Source: Thalassoroseus pseudoceratinae
GTDB taxonomy: Bacteria; Planctomycetota; Planctomycetia; Planctomycetales; Planctomycetaceae
Direction of reading: 5' to 3'
NCBI RefSeq assembly: GCF_011634775.1
Contig: NZ_JAALXT010000001.1
Span: 1,417,061-1,481,060, forward strand
DNA: 64,000 bases
Positions 17,289 through 26,261 of the stretch are shown here, piece after piece. Numbering within the stretch: position 1 is the stretch's first letter; every line of letters starts with the position of its first letter. The position numbers were made by a program, and so were the translations under genes. Under the pieces are notes generated by a model that did no database searches, was not told the origin of the DNA, and was given only the letters and a program-made list of their open reading frames with translations.

Positions 17289-17750
17289 TCAATCCGTGAG
17301 TTCAAACTTGAAATCGTTCTCACCATCTTCCGCCACGCTCGCGGTGAGTTTCGACTGATCAAAGTCGTTGTATTTCGCCGGTAGCTGATTTTCCTCGGTC
17401 GTCGGCGGAATCACGCCTTCGGGATCTTTGATCTCCGGTTGGTGAACGACGATCTTGGAAATCCGCACCTGGTGAGACCCGGGAACCGCTCCGTCGCCTG
17501 GCTCGTAAGTGGTGAGTTCAAACCGACCCTCGGCATCGGTTTTTGCATACGCGGGACCACCTTTGGCCGACGAACGGAAAACCACATCGGCTCCCTCGAC
17601 CGGATCACCGTTATATGTGACCGTCCCGGAAACGGGGACGACTTTGGGTCGATCTTTGGTCCATTGATCTTCCGTTGCGCCCCCACATCCCACAGCAATC
17701 ACAATGGGCAACATGCAGAAAAGAGCAAGAATCCTCGAACGCATAAACAT
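17289..17750 (-). CDS. Carboxypeptidase-regulatory-like lipoprotein
   Basis: The protein has 153 residues, starting at ATG 17750 after GAGGAA; a second ATG two codons later is possible. A lipoprotein signal (ILALFCMLPIVIAVGCGG) ends at a lipobox Cys near residue 20. The mature part is a small beta-sandwich of the carboxypeptidase regulatory-like type: VSGTVTYNGDPVEGADVVF, then AKTDAEGRFELTTY. Planctomycetes commonly encode such lipoproteins next to DUF1559 proteins, as here, where the DUF1559 gene lies 230 bases upstream on the same strand. It probably sits on a membrane surface; the role is unknown. Confidence 0.85.
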   Translation of the reverse strand: MFMRSRILALFCMLPIVIAVGCGGATEDQWTKDRPKVVPVSGTVTYNGDPVEGADVVFRSSAKGGPAYAKTDAEGRFELTTYEPGDGAVPGSHQVRISKIVVHQPEIKDPEGVIPPTTEENQLPAKYNDFDQSKLTASVAEDGENDFKFELTD

Positions 17751-17980
17751 CGATTTCCTCAGAGTTGTTTGATTCACACCGTGTCGGACGCTCATCCCCA
17801 AACATTAGGGAGGCCCGGATCGACGGTCGTTAATTGAAGAGACTCCGGCGGCGACGATTGCAACCGGAGTCCATAAATTTCCGCAAGAATTGCAGGACAC
17901 TCGAACACAGTCGCTGTTCGACTGGTTCAGAGCGGGTTCTGTTCTACGTCTTTCGCAGACACAGAATACGGTCATCCGGT

Positions 17981-18967
17981 TTAGAACTCGCTGATGACTT
18001 CGCTTCCGCCCTTGGATCCCAATGCTCCCCACACACCATACGGGCTCACGCCGCCGGTGACAGCGGTTTGCGTGAGATCGCCGGTGTTGATGTTTTCACT
18101 CACAAACCGGACGGATGCATCACACAGCAAGACCTGAACCCCGCCAGGGTGAAGACTGCTAGCGGTATACAACCCACCACCTGACTGCGAACTGCAAGTC
18201 GGTCCGTTCGGGGGGAGAATCGTCGTCAGCCCGACATACCCGGATCGGCCATCGGGCCAACGGTAGCCCGAACAACGATCGGCCGCAATCACTGGGGCTC
18301 CACTGACATACTGCCCACCCACAAATTGTGCCAAGCAGCCGGTCGGATTCGTCGTGTTGGACGAAATGTGCATGCCGAGCCGATTGTCGCCTTTGGGTTT
18401 GACGAACTCGGACATCGCAATCGTGTTGCTGGTTCCATCGGTGATATCCCGCATTTTCACTGCGGATTGCTCACCGAAGACTCCACGCACATTGCTGCCT
18501 GCCAAGTTGTAATTGTCCCCCATGTTGAACGAATAGTTGACTTCACCAAACGGGCTCCCGGCCAAGGAATCCGAAGGGCACAGCCACGCATCCACTTGGG
18601 TGGTATACGGTTGAAACGCGGTATTCCAAACGTATTGCGGGTTGGCTTGAATTTGCTCCGCCATCGCATTTTGTTCGATGTACGGCAGCAACATCACAAA
18701 TCCACTATGACGCGGCGGGAGTGAGGTGCCACTCGTGTTTCCCGAGGTGATCGGTCCACCTTGCCGCGGCGGAAAGGATTTGTGAACGTCGTGATAATTG
18801 TGCAACGCCAACCCAAATTGCTTGAGGTTGTTCTTGCATTGCGTTCTTCTCGCTGCTTCCCGTGCCTGCTGAACGGCGGGCAGCAACAATGCGATCAGAA
18901 TTGCAATAATCGCAATCACGACCAGCAATTCGATCAACGTGAAGCCCGAGCGACGGTCCCTTTTCAT
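17981..18967 (-). CDS. DUF1559 prepilin-like protein
   Basis: The protein has 328 residues. ATG 18967 is preceded by AAGGA at seven bases; another ATG at 18973 is closer to it. The N-terminus is a type IV pilin-like signal ([20 protein letters not shown]) with the cleavage Gly and Glu+5, followed by a long helix ([20 protein letters not shown]). The DUF1559 domain reads [14 protein letters not shown] and ends with the H-x9-DG-type motif [17 protein letters not shown], in which DG is replaced by DA. Such proteins occur in dozens of copies per planctomycete genome and are thought to form or decorate cell-surface pseudopilus structures. It is probably co-transcribed with the lipoprotein. Confidence 0.93.
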   Translation of the reverse strand: MKRDRRSGFTLIELLVVIAIIAILIALLLPAVQQAREAARRTQCKNNLKQFGLALHNYHDVHKSFPPRQGGPITSGNTSGTSLPPRHSGFVMLLPYIEQNAMAEQIQANPQYVWNTAFQPYTTQVDAWLCPSDSLAGSPFGEVNYSFNMGDNYNLAGSNVRGVFGEQSAVKMRDITDGTSNTIAMSEFVKPKGDNRLGMHISSNTTNPTGCLAQFVGGQYVSGAPVIAADRCSGYRWPDGRSGYVGLTTILPPNGPTCSSQSGGGLYTASSLHPGGVQVLLCDASVRFVSENINTGDLTQTAVTGGVSPYGVWGALGSKGGSEVISEF

Positions 18968-19205
18968 TCTCATGTCCTTGGAAAAAGATACTGACTAAAA
19001 AATCACATGGTCTGCTGTATCATAGGTGACGAATCCAACACCGCAAACACTCAGACTATTCGCTTTTTTCATCAAATTCTTATCAAAAGTTTCGTAACCT
19101 GCATGACACGACCAACTCGTTCGACGTGAAGACAGTTCGGCGGTATGCTGATTTCTTGATCTGACTATTTCAACATCATGACTCGACCAAGCCACGGAGC
19201 CGCTC

Positions 19206-20444
19206 ATGGATCAAACTTCAGGAACTCCGACGACAAAAACGCAGGATTCGTCCGTTAATCGCCGTAGTTTTCTAGCCGCGACGACTGCCGGAATTTTGGC
19301 TGCGAAGTCAGCTCTCGGACGTGATTACGGCCCGGATGCCCCTCCGGTGCGGTATCCTGATCCCGATATTGTGACGCTGGACGATCGGTTCAAAAAATAC
19401 GCCCTCGGCAACACGCCGATTCAACGGATTTACCATAGTCCCGATTTGCTCTGGGCCGAAGGTCCGGCTTGGAATGGCGTGGGAAAATATCTGGTGTGGA
19501 GCGACATCCCCAACAATCGCCAACTCCGCTGGATGGCCGAAGACGGACATGTGAGCGAACGCTTCCGCTATCCTTCCGGCAACAGCAATGGGAACACATT
19601 CGATTTCCAAGGCCGACAGATTTCCTGCGAACACGGCAACCGACGGGTCGTGCGGTATGAGTATGACGGTTCCGTGACGGTCCTCGCCGACTCCTACAAC
19701 GGCAAGGAATTCAACGCCCCCAACGATGCCGTCGTGCATCCCGAAGACGGAGCCATCTGGTTCACCGACCCCGGTTATGGCAGTCTGATGAACTACGAAG
19801 GCCACAAAGCCGACACCGGTTCCGTCCAACCGAATCAGAAGGAAGCCGTCTACCGCATCGACGCCAAGACGATGAAAGTCGAGCAGGTGACCGACGAAAT
19901 CTTCAAACCAAACGGGCTGTGTTTCTCGCCGGATTACAAGAAACTCTACGTTGCCGACACCGGTTCCTCGCACTACCCGGAAGCGAAAAAGGAAATCAAG
20001 GTGTGGGATGTCGTGGATGGCAAGAAATTGGCAAACGGCCGCGTGTTTGCCTCGATGGACTTACAGATGGGAACAGTACGCCGCCAAATGACCCCCGAAG
20101 AATCGCGTGAGTTCTCGGAGAGATTGCGATCGGCCGGCAGCCGCGAGGAAGCTAACAAGATTCTTGCTGAGCGCCGACTCCCCAACATCAAAGCTGGTCA
20201 AGCCGACGGCATTCGCTGCGATGTCGATGGCAACGTTTGGTCCAGTGCGGGTTGGGTTGGTGATGGTTATGATGGCGTGCACGTCTTCGCCGCAGAAGAC
20301 GGACAACGCATCGGTCAGATTCGGTTGCCGGAAATCTGTTCGAACGTGTGTTTCGGCGGAGCGAAGCGGAATCGGTTATTCATGACGGCAAGCACATCAG
20401 TGTACGCGGTGTACGTCGAAACACAAGGTGCTCACATTACCTAA
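19206..20444 (+). CDS. SMP-30/gluconolactonase-like secreted protein
   Basis: The protein has 412 residues. A Tat signal (NRRSFLAATTAGILAAKSAL) precedes a six-bladed beta-propeller of the SMP-30/gluconolactonase family. Blade motifs include LLWAEGPAWNGVGKYLVWSD, the metal-site region FNAPNDAVVHPEDGAIWFTD, KPNGLCFSPDYKKLYVADTG and DGIRCDVDGNVWSS. The family hydrolyses sugar lactones or related esters with a divalent metal. Between two late blades there is a charged insertion of about 45 residues (from about 285, MTPEESREFSERL to EANKILAERRLPN) that I do not expect in this family. The gene stands alone and is followed by a strong hairpin. The substrate is unknown. Confidence 0.9.
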   Translation: MDQTSGTPTTKTQDSSVNRRSFLAATTAGILAAKSALGRDYGPDAPPVRYPDPDIVTLDDRFKKYALGNTPIQRIYHSPDLLWAEGPAWNGVGKYLVWSDIPNNRQLRWMAEDGHVSERFRYPSGNSNGNTFDFQGRQISCEHGNRRVVRYEYDGSVTVLADSYNGKEFNAPNDAVVHPEDGAIWFTDPGYGSLMNYEGHKADTGSVQPNQKEAVYRIDAKTMKVEQVTDEIFKPNGLCFSPDYKKLYVADTGSSHYPEAKKEIKVWDVVDGKKLANGRVFASMDLQMGTVRRQMTPEESREFSERLRSAGSREEANKILAERRLPNIKAGQADGIRCDVDGNVWSSAGWVGDGYDGVHVFAAEDGQRIGQIRLPEICSNVCFGGAKRNRLFMTASTSVYAVYVETQGAHIT

Positions 20445-20452
20445 GAAAAGTT

Positions 20453-20480
20453 GAACCGCCGCAATGTCGGCGGTTCATTT
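20453..20480 (+). terminator. Rho-independent-type terminator after SMP-30 gene
   Basis: A perfect nine-base stem GAACCGCCG / CGGCGGTTC (20453-20461 and 20468-20476) with a six-base loop is followed by ATTT. It starts nine bases after the stop of the SMP-30-like gene and separates it from the CobW gene. The T-tract is short, so efficiency is uncertain. Confidence 0.65.
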
Positions 20481-20526
20481 CCACACGACAATATCACATT
20501 CTTCAGAATTTCTGAGAGTCAAGAAT

Positions 20527-21633
20527 ATGGCCAAGAAAATTCGCTACATTATGCTCGGTGGTTTCCTGGGAGCCGGGAAAACAACCACGATTTCCCGACT
20601 CGCAAGACTCTACCGAGAGCAGGGCTTGAACGTGGGAATTGTGACGAATGACCAAGCCGCCGACTTGGTCGACACGCACATGCTGCGATCACAGGGCTAC
20701 GATGTCGGCGAGGTCGCCGGCGCGTGTTTTTGCTGCAATTTCAACGAACTCACCGACACCGTAGGTCGACTCGAAGAAACCAAACACCCCGATGTCATCC
20801 TGGCGGAACCGGTCGGCAGCTGCACGGATTTGGTCGCCACGGTCGTATTGCCGTTGCAGAAACTGTTCGAGCACAAATTCGAAGTCGCACCGTACGCCGT
20901 CATCCTCAAACCCAATCACGGACGACGGATTCTGGAAGGCGACGGCAAACGAGGCTTCTCCCCCAAAGCGGAATACATCTTCCGTAAACAATTGGAGGAA
21001 GCAGACTTACTGCTCATCAATCGCGTTGATGAACTCTCGCCGGAGGACGTTGACCACCTCGAATCACTGCTCAAAACAGAACAACCGGACGTACCCATTC
21101 TGCGAATCTCCGCCCGCAACGGCGACGGATTCGATGAACTCGTCCAACACCTTGATCAACCAGGGCAGGGTGTGCGACGAGTCTTGGAACTCGATTACGA
21201 TGTTTACGCCGAAGGCGAAGCGGAACTCGGTTGGCTGAACAGCAGCCTAAAGATTTCCAAAGACGAGGCGTTCTCGCTCGACCAATTCCTAACCGATGCG
21301 GTCCAAGCTCTACGAGATCGACTGGAAACCGCCGGTGCGGAAACGGCCCACCTGAAGGCGATCGGTCTCTGCGAAGGTGCCTACGGGGTGGCGAATCTTG
21401 TCGGAAGTGATGTCGCCAGCGAACTATCCCTGGCCTCACACGCCGAAACCAAGACCGCCGATGTCGTCATCAACGCTCGTGTTGCGATCGATCCCGAGAC
21501 TTTGCAAGAATTGGTTGATGATGCAGTCAAGAGCGTGACGACCGCACACGGTTTGAACATGGAACCTGGTTCCACACAAAGCTTTCGCCCCGGCCGCCCG
21601 GTGCCTACCCATCGCTATCCGGCATCGACCTAA
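20527..21633 (+). CDS. CobW/HypB-family (G3E) GTPase, putative metal chaperone
   Basis: The protein has 368 residues from ATG 20527; a longer reading lacks support. The N-terminus has the Walker A motif GGFLGAGKTTTISRL, the family's metal-binding CxCC-like motif in GACFCCNF (about residue 61-68), and a LINRVDEL segment equivalent to the NKxD base-recognition loop. The protein is a P-loop GTPase of the COG0523 group, thought to insert metals such as zinc, cobalt or nickel into client enzymes. The C-terminal half (SLKISKDEAFSLDQFLTDA and AETKTADVVINARVAIDPE) differs from typical CobW C-terminal domains, so the client is unclear. It is followed in the same direction by an MFS transporter (84-base gap). 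Confidence 0.88.
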   Translation: MAKKIRYIMLGGFLGAGKTTTISRLARLYREQGLNVGIVTNDQAADLVDTHMLRSQGYDVGEVAGACFCCNFNELTDTVGRLEETKHPDVILAEPVGSCTDLVATVVLPLQKLFEHKFEVAPYAVILKPNHGRRILEGDGKRGFSPKAEYIFRKQLEEADLLLINRVDELSPEDVDHLESLLKTEQPDVPILRISARNGDGFDELVQHLDQPGQGVRRVLELDYDVYAEGEAELGWLNSSLKISKDEAFSLDQFLTDAVQALRDRLETAGAETAHLKAIGLCEGAYGVANLVGSDVASELSLASHAETKTADVVINARVAIDPETLQELVDDAVKSVTTAHGLNMEPGSTQSFRPGRPVPTHRYPAST

Positions 21634-21717
21634 ATACCAAATCGAGCGTTTGCTCATTTGTGGTCAAGAACTGATCTCGTGAAAAAAGGTCCGGCTCGGT
21701 AGATTCCGCAAACGTAA

Positions 21718-23190
21718 TTGGATATCGAGTCGGCTTTTCAAGAATTCAGTCTCTGGATCTCTCGCGTGTGGAATCAACGACAGGCGCAAACGGGCATCAT
21801 CCTCGCCGGGTGTTTGGGGATGATCTACACTCAACTGACGATGTCCTCGGCGACAATCGAATACGCACGATCGCTTGACGCAAACGCATTTCACATCGGC
21901 CTGCTCGGGGCGTTACCGGCAGCAACACTCTTCACGCAGTTTTTAGCTGCGGTGGTCGCCAACCACTTGCGGTATCGGCGACGACTTTGGCTGTCGGTCG
22001 CGATCGTCCAACGCAGCCTCTTTATTCCATTGGCGATCGGAACTTGGCTGTTCCCATCTGCGTTGAATGCAACTTGGCTATGGTTGTTTATCGGACTGAC
22101 CGCGGGAAACCATCTTCTACTCCACTTCTGCACGCCTTTATGGTTGTCCTGGATGGGCGACTACCTACCCCGCGAGCGACTCAACCGCATTTGGGGTTCT
22201 CGCCAATTCTGGATGCAATGGGCGGGAGCACTCGCGTTGTTCGTGGGAGCGGTCCATCTTGCCAACAGCGGCCTGGAAACACGCTACGCCTTTTCCATCC
22301 ACCTGCTGGTTGGAGCGGTTTTCGGAATTGCGGACCTACTAATGTTCCTCAAAGTTGAAGAACCGCCCGTCACTCCGATCCCGATCCCACGATTGCGGAC
22401 TGTGTTCTCAGCACCGTTCCAAGACCGCAATTTTCGGTCGTTCATCGCCTTCACCAGTTTCTGGCAGATCGCGGCCAACACGGGTGCCCCATTTATATCG
22501 TTCTTTCTGCTCACTCGAATCGGCCTGAGTGTGCAATCGGTCATGCTTCTTTGGACATGCTCTTGGGCCGGCGGAGCGATCCTTTGCGGCAAGATGGGGC
22601 ATCTCAGCGAAAGCGTGGGCAACCGGCCGCTTCTCGTTCTCTGTACGGCTTTTAAGTCGCTGAACATGATCGCGTTGCTCTTTCTGCCGAGAGACCCGGA
22701 CCTGGCATTCTGGATTCTTGTTCCTGTCTTCGTGGTCGATGCAATCATGAATGCGGGAATGGCCATCGCGAACAACGGCTTTCTGCTCAAGAACTCACCG
22801 CCGGCAAATCGAACCATGTTCATCGCTGCCGGAACCGCTATCGCCGGGTTGGCAGGCGGTGCGACTGCGTTGCTCACGGGATCTGCAATTGTCTCGTTTT
22901 CCGATGTGAGCATCGAACTCAACGGCCGCGACTTCACAGCGTTTCACATGGCATTCCTACTGAGTATTTTGCTCAGACTGCTCGCAGTTCCGCTGGTTCT
23001 GCGTGTTCGCGAGGACGAATCGAAAAAAACACGCGAGGTCGTCACACAATTGGTCGGGATGACACCGTTCCGAACACTACGATTCCCGGTCGGACTGTAC
23101 CGCAGCTTCCCTCCCACACGAAATCGGCCGACCGAAACCGAGACGGAAGAACCGGCCGAGCGTCCCCAAACAGCCTCCAAAACTTGCTGA
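21718..23190 (+). CDS. MFS-family transporter
   Basis: The protein has up to 490 residues. The frame opens with TTG 21718 right after a stop, and a GTG at 21766 is an alternative; neither has a clear ribosome site. About 10-12 hydrophobic segments are visible, for example TGIILAGCLGMIYTQL, LGALPAATLFTQFLAAVVA, WLWLFIGLTAGNHLLLHFC and TAIAGLAGGATALLTGS. The motif-A-like loop ANHLRYRRRLWL follows the second segment. These features fit a major facilitator in the inner membrane; the substrate is unknown. The C-terminal 60 residues are a hydrophilic Glu/Thr/Arg-rich tail. It lies downstream of the CobW-type GTPase, and metal or cofactor transport is possible but not shown. Confidence 0.82.
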   Translation: MDIESAFQEFSLWISRVWNQRQAQTGIILAGCLGMIYTQLTMSSATIEYARSLDANAFHIGLLGALPAATLFTQFLAAVVANHLRYRRRLWLSVAIVQRSLFIPLAIGTWLFPSALNATWLWLFIGLTAGNHLLLHFCTPLWLSWMGDYLPRERLNRIWGSRQFWMQWAGALALFVGAVHLANSGLETRYAFSIHLLVGAVFGIADLLMFLKVEEPPVTPIPIPRLRTVFSAPFQDRNFRSFIAFTSFWQIAANTGAPFISFFLLTRIGLSVQSVMLLWTCSWAGGAILCGKMGHLSESVGNRPLLVLCTAFKSLNMIALLFLPRDPDLAFWILVPVFVVDAIMNAGMAIANNGFLLKNSPPANRTMFIAAGTAIAGLAGGATALLTGSAIVSFSDVSIELNGRDFTAFHMAFLLSILLRLLAVPLVLRVREDESKKTREVVTQLVGMTPFRTLRFPVGLYRSFPPTRNRPTETETEEPAERPQTASKTC

Positions 23191-23209
23191 ATCGAAGCAG
23201 ATTCAGCAA
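23184..23209 (+). terminator. Inverted repeat at end of MFS gene, possible terminator
   Basis: A perfect ten-base stem TTGCTGAATC / GATTCAGCAA with the loop GAAGCA begins inside the last codons of the transporter gene. It is not followed by a T-run (TCTTGC follows), so it may be a weak terminator or an mRNA 3'-end stabilising hairpin. Confidence 0.4.
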
Positions 23210-23424
23210 TCTTGCTGTACCCGATCTGCACAGAGACGCACGTCAAGTGAGTTGCAAGAAATTTCTCAGCGATTTATATTTTAGAAATTGTTTGTAAACA
23301 TTCGCCCCATCGTCGCTGAAGTTCCGACGATCGGGGCTTGTTGTGTTCGCGTACCTAGTGGCAACGATATGGTCAATAACGACGGCCAGCGTTGACACTC
23401 CAGTTCTTGAGTTAGGACAACCCC

Positions 23425-24762
23425 GTGCCTGTTGCAGAGCCAATGAACATTCAGGAGCTTATCCAAGCCCCATCCGGATTTGGGCCGGCGGAGATCGACT
23501 TACTTGAACAAGCAATTGCCGGCCCGCAATCGATCGAAGTCCGCCAGCAACTCGGGTCTCTGAAAGGTGAAATCGAAGAATCGAGCTCACCAAGCGACAC
23601 ACTACTCGCCAAAGTCGGGATCATTTCCTACATTTTGGGAGACCACCCGGCTGCCGACCGCTACCTGTCACGGGTTGAGAGCGACAGCTTGGCTGTGTTC
23701 TACCACGCAATCGCATTGGCCGCGATGGAGCGATACCAAGAAGCCGCCGAACGCTTTGACCGTGCCGCCAGCCTCGGGCAAGATCGAATCGAATGCACGA
23801 TGCGAAAGGCTGGCGTGATCCGCCAAACCGGCCGCGTCAATGAAGCCGACGACATCCTCAAGAGCGTCGCCACCGAAGCGGCCGGTCGAGCCGAGTATTC
23901 CTACCAGAAGGGGTGTGTCTTCTCGGATCGTGGCGATTCATTCGGTGCCATCGAATACTTTGAACGTGCGGTCGACATGCAACCGCACCACTCCCGTGCA
24001 CTCTTCCGACTGGCTGCTGAGAACGCACTGCGGGGCAACGACGACGACGCCATCCGCCTCTACGAACAAGCTCTCTCCAAGCCACCCTATTACCTCGGAG
24101 CACTGCTCAATCTGGGCCTGCTCTACGAAGACAACGAAAACTACCCAGCCGCGGCTTACTGCTTCCGACAAATCCTCTCGGTAGACCCAAACCACGAACG
24201 TGCGCAGCTCTACCTGAAGGACATCGAAGCCACCAGCAACATGTACTACGACGAGGAGCAAGCCCGAGAGCAAGCCCGCGTCGAGCAATTGCTCAACCGC
24301 CCGGTCACCGACTTCGAACTTTCGGTCCGAGCACGCAATTGCCTGCAAAACATGAATATTTACAGCCTCGGCGATCTCACCCGGATCAACGAAGGCGAAC
24401 TGCTTGCCGGTAAAAACTTCGGGGAAACCAGTCTGCACGAAATCCGTGACCTCATGAGCCAACACGGACTCATGATCGGGCAGAACATCAACAAGAAGAA
24501 AGAAACCCCACCTCCGTACGCACCGACCCAATCCGTCAACCTGTCTCCACAGGAACAAGCGGTGCTCGGCAAGCCGATCTCGGAGCTCAACCTGTCTGTC
24601 CGTGCCCGCAAGTGCATGAGCCGCCTTGGCATCACCACCATTGGCGAACTCGTCCACAAAACGCAGGACGAACTTCTCGGAACACGAAACTTCGGTGTGA
24701 CAAGCCTCAACGAAGTCCGCGCAAAACTGTCCGAAATGGACCTCAAACTTCGCAACGACTAA
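23425..24762 (+). CDS. TPR protein with two RNA polymerase alpha-CTD-like domains
   Basis: The protein has 445 residues. The start is GTG 23425, seven bases after AGGA; an ATG six codons later is possible. Residues about 55-285 are TPR-like helical pairs (AALAAMERYQEAAERFDRA, then GAIEYFERAVDMQPHHSRAL and GALLNLGLLYEDNENYPAA). Then come two copies of the alpha C-terminal domain, at about 292-345 (DFELSVRARNCLQNMNIYSL) and 383-445 ([17 protein letters not shown]). Both resemble the CTD of RpoA encoded at 37859-38884, including the NFG-TSL-E-R helix-hairpin region. The alpha-CTD binds UP-element DNA and activators, so this protein may touch DNA or RNA polymerase. It lies just upstream of the ribosomal cluster. 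The function is unknown. Confidence 0.88.
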   Translation: MPVAEPMNIQELIQAPSGFGPAEIDLLEQAIAGPQSIEVRQQLGSLKGEIEESSSPSDTLLAKVGIISYILGDHPAADRYLSRVESDSLAVFYHAIALAAMERYQEAAERFDRAASLGQDRIECTMRKAGVIRQTGRVNEADDILKSVATEAAGRAEYSYQKGCVFSDRGDSFGAIEYFERAVDMQPHHSRALFRLAAENALRGNDDDAIRLYEQALSKPPYYLGALLNLGLLYEDNENYPAAAYCFRQILSVDPNHERAQLYLKDIEATSNMYYDEEQAREQARVEQLLNRPVTDFELSVRARNCLQNMNIYSLGDLTRINEGELLAGKNFGETSLHEIRDLMSQHGLMIGQNINKKKETPPPYAPTQSVNLSPQEQAVLGKPISELNLSVRARKCMSRLGITTIGELVHKTQDELLGTRNFGVTSLNEVRAKLSEMDLKLRND

Positions 24763-24823
24763 CGCAAGGTTCGGACAATTTTCGTGAAAACACCACAATT
24801 TCACAAAAGTTGGCTTCACCTCA

Positions 24824-24852
24824 TTGACAGCAAGCAGCAACCGGATTAAAAA
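24824..24852 (+). promoter_or_regulatory. Candidate promoter of the ribosomal protein cluster
   Basis: TTGACA (24824-24829) is followed after 17 bases by TAAAAA (24847-24852). It is placed about 95 bases upstream of rpsJ. The -35 box is a perfect sigma-70 consensus and the -10 box is weak. It lies 61 bases after the stop of the TPR/alpha-CTD gene. Confidence 0.5.
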
Positions 24853-24856
24853 CGTC

Positions 24857-24880
24857 CTTCCCCTTCGCGGGGAAGATTTT
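24857..24880 (+). terminator. GC hairpin plus T-run upstream of rpsJ
   Basis: The stem CTTCCCC / GGGGAAG (24857-24863 and 24869-24875) with loop TTCGC is followed by ATTTT. It could terminate the TPR/alpha-CTD transcript. Because the candidate rpsJ promoter would start transcription at about the same place, it could instead be a 5'-end structure of the ribosomal mRNA. Confidence 0.5.
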
Positions 24881-24947
24881 CACAGCAGATGCCACCCACA
24901 AGAAAACGGCATCCGCACAAGACAGTACTACTCGAAGGACATGACAC

Positions 24948-25274
24948 GTGGCCGGCGGTGAGCGTATTAGAATTCGGATGGAAGCGTACGATCACTCCGT
25001 GCTGGACACGTCCGCATCTGACATTGTCGACACGGCAAAGCGTACAGGTGCGATCGTTCATGGACCGATCCCATTGCCCACTCGAATCGAGCGATACACG
25101 GTCCTTCGTGGGCCGCACATTGACAAGAAATCGCGTGAGCAATTTGAAATTCGGACGCACAAGCGCCTGATCGATATCATGCAGCCCACCGGCAAAACCA
25201 TCGACGCTCTCAATAAGCTGTCGTTGCCGGCTGGTGTGGATATCAAGATTAAAGCGACAACTGGCGGCAGCTAA
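24948..25274 (+). CDS. rpsJ: 30S ribosomal protein S10
   Basis: The protein has 108 residues from GTG 24948, with AAGGA upstream. The N-terminus [19 protein letters not shown] and the centre [20 protein letters not shown] are classic S10, including the loop that contacts NusB in antitermination. The C-terminus ([11 protein letters not shown]) is slightly longer than in E. coli (103 residues). It is the first gene of the S10 cluster. A 249-base spacer then separates it from rplC, much longer than in most bacteria. Confidence 0.97.
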   Translation: MAGGERIRIRMEAYDHSVLDTSASDIVDTAKRTGAIVHGPIPLPTRIERYTVLRGPHIDKKSREQFEIRTHKRLIDIMQPTGKTIDALNKLSLPAGVDIKIKATTGGS

Positions 25275-25378
25275 TGCCGCCATTAAGGTGAAGCCCTTCA
25301 GTAACTGAAAGCGGCCAACCGAAAGATAATCGAGACCAGTTCGCATGGCGGGCATGTGTCGATTGCTAAACATAACCA

Positions 25379-25443
25379 GCAGCACGTAAGTGCTGTGTGG
25401 TTTCGAGCCAGAGTAGAAGGCCAGTGGGCCTAGTTCACTCTGG
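25379..25443 (+). promoter_or_regulatory. Structured RNA leader between rpsJ and rplC
   Basis: Two hairpins lie in tandem in the 249-base rpsJ-rplC spacer. The first is CAGCAC / GTGCTG closing a GTAA tetraloop (GNRA type). The second is nested: outer stem CCAGAGT (25408-25414) with ACTCTGG (25437-25443), inner stem AGGCC (25418-25422) with GGCCT (25427-25431). This looks like a folded mRNA leader, possibly bound by a ribosomal protein such as L3 or L4 for feedback control. Binding is inference. Confidence 0.55.
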
Positions 25444-25523
25444 GTAATATTTCTAAGCAGACTCGCTCCGCTCTCGCTCCAAGCAACGCGAGATTGAGCG
25501 TCCTCATTGGGAAGGTAAGTGCG

Positions 25524-26261
25524 ATGCCGGTAGGGCTCCTGGGCCGCAAGGTTGGCAACACACAAGTCTACAATGAATCCGGCGAAATCGTTCCGGTAAC
25601 CGTGATCGAAGCCGGTCCGTGTGTGGTCCTTCAGATTCGCACCCAAGACAAAGATGGTTACGAAGCTGTTCAAATCGGCTTTGATGACGCACCGCTCAAA
25701 AAGAAAGGCGACCAAGTTGTCTCGCCTTCTCGGGCGGCACGTGGTCATGTTCGATCTGACGTCAAAAGCAAGCGTCAAGAGCGTCGGCAGCAAGCTGGCG
25801 TTGAAGCTGCGGCCAAAGCTGAGACGGAAGTGAAGCGGTTTGTCCGAGAGTTCCGGACTGATGGTGAAGACCACAGCTTGGAAGTCGGCCAAACCCTGAC
25901 AGCGGACTTCTTGGCAGACCTTAAGCGAGTGGACGTCATCGGTACCTCGAAAGGTCGCGGGACGGCCGGGGTCATGAAGCGTCACAACTTCAGCGGCCAA
26001 CGAGCAACGCACGGTGTCAAACGAGTCCACCGCCACGGTGGTTCGATTGGTATGAGTGCTGACCCATCTCGTGTTCTCAAGGGAACTCGAATGGCTGGGC
26101 GATATGGCAACGCACGGGTCACTGTGAGAAACCTGCAAGTTGTCAAAGTTGATGCCGAAAACAACATGATTCTCGTTAAAGGGGCAGTACCTGGCCCGAA
26201 AGGCGGATATGTTGTTGTCCGTCACACTTCGAAACTGAAGCGACCGAAGAAGCCTGTCTAA
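25524..26261 (+). CDS. rplC: 50S ribosomal protein L3
   Basis: The protein has 245 residues from ATG 25524 (AAGG eight bases upstream). MPVGLLGRKVGNTQVYNESG at the N-terminus and the long extension HNFSGQRATHGVKRVHRHGG followed by GTRMAGRYGN are typical of L3. That extension reaches toward the peptidyl transferase centre, and its Gln in FSGQ is the residue methylated by PrmB in other bacteria. An Arg/Lys/Glu-rich helical insert at about residues 72-105 makes it longer than E. coli L3 (209 residues). Confidence 0.97.
   Translation: MPVGLLGRKVGNTQVYNESGEIVPVTVIEAGPCVVLQIRTQDKDGYEAVQIGFDDAPLKKKGDQVVSPSRAARGHVRSDVKSKRQERRQQAGVEAAAKAETEVKRFVREFRTDGEDHSLEVGQTLTADFLADLKRVDVIGTSKGRGTAGVMKRHNFSGQRATHGVKRVHRHGGSIGMSADPSRVLKGTRMAGRYGNARVTVRNLQVVKVDAENNMILVKGAVPGPKGGYVVVRHTSKLKRPKKPV

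Noticed and set aside
24846..26225. Long minus-strand open frame (459 codons) over rpsJ-rplC
   Set aside because: It is antisense to S10 and L3, which match their families end to end; the frame is a by-product of their codon use.
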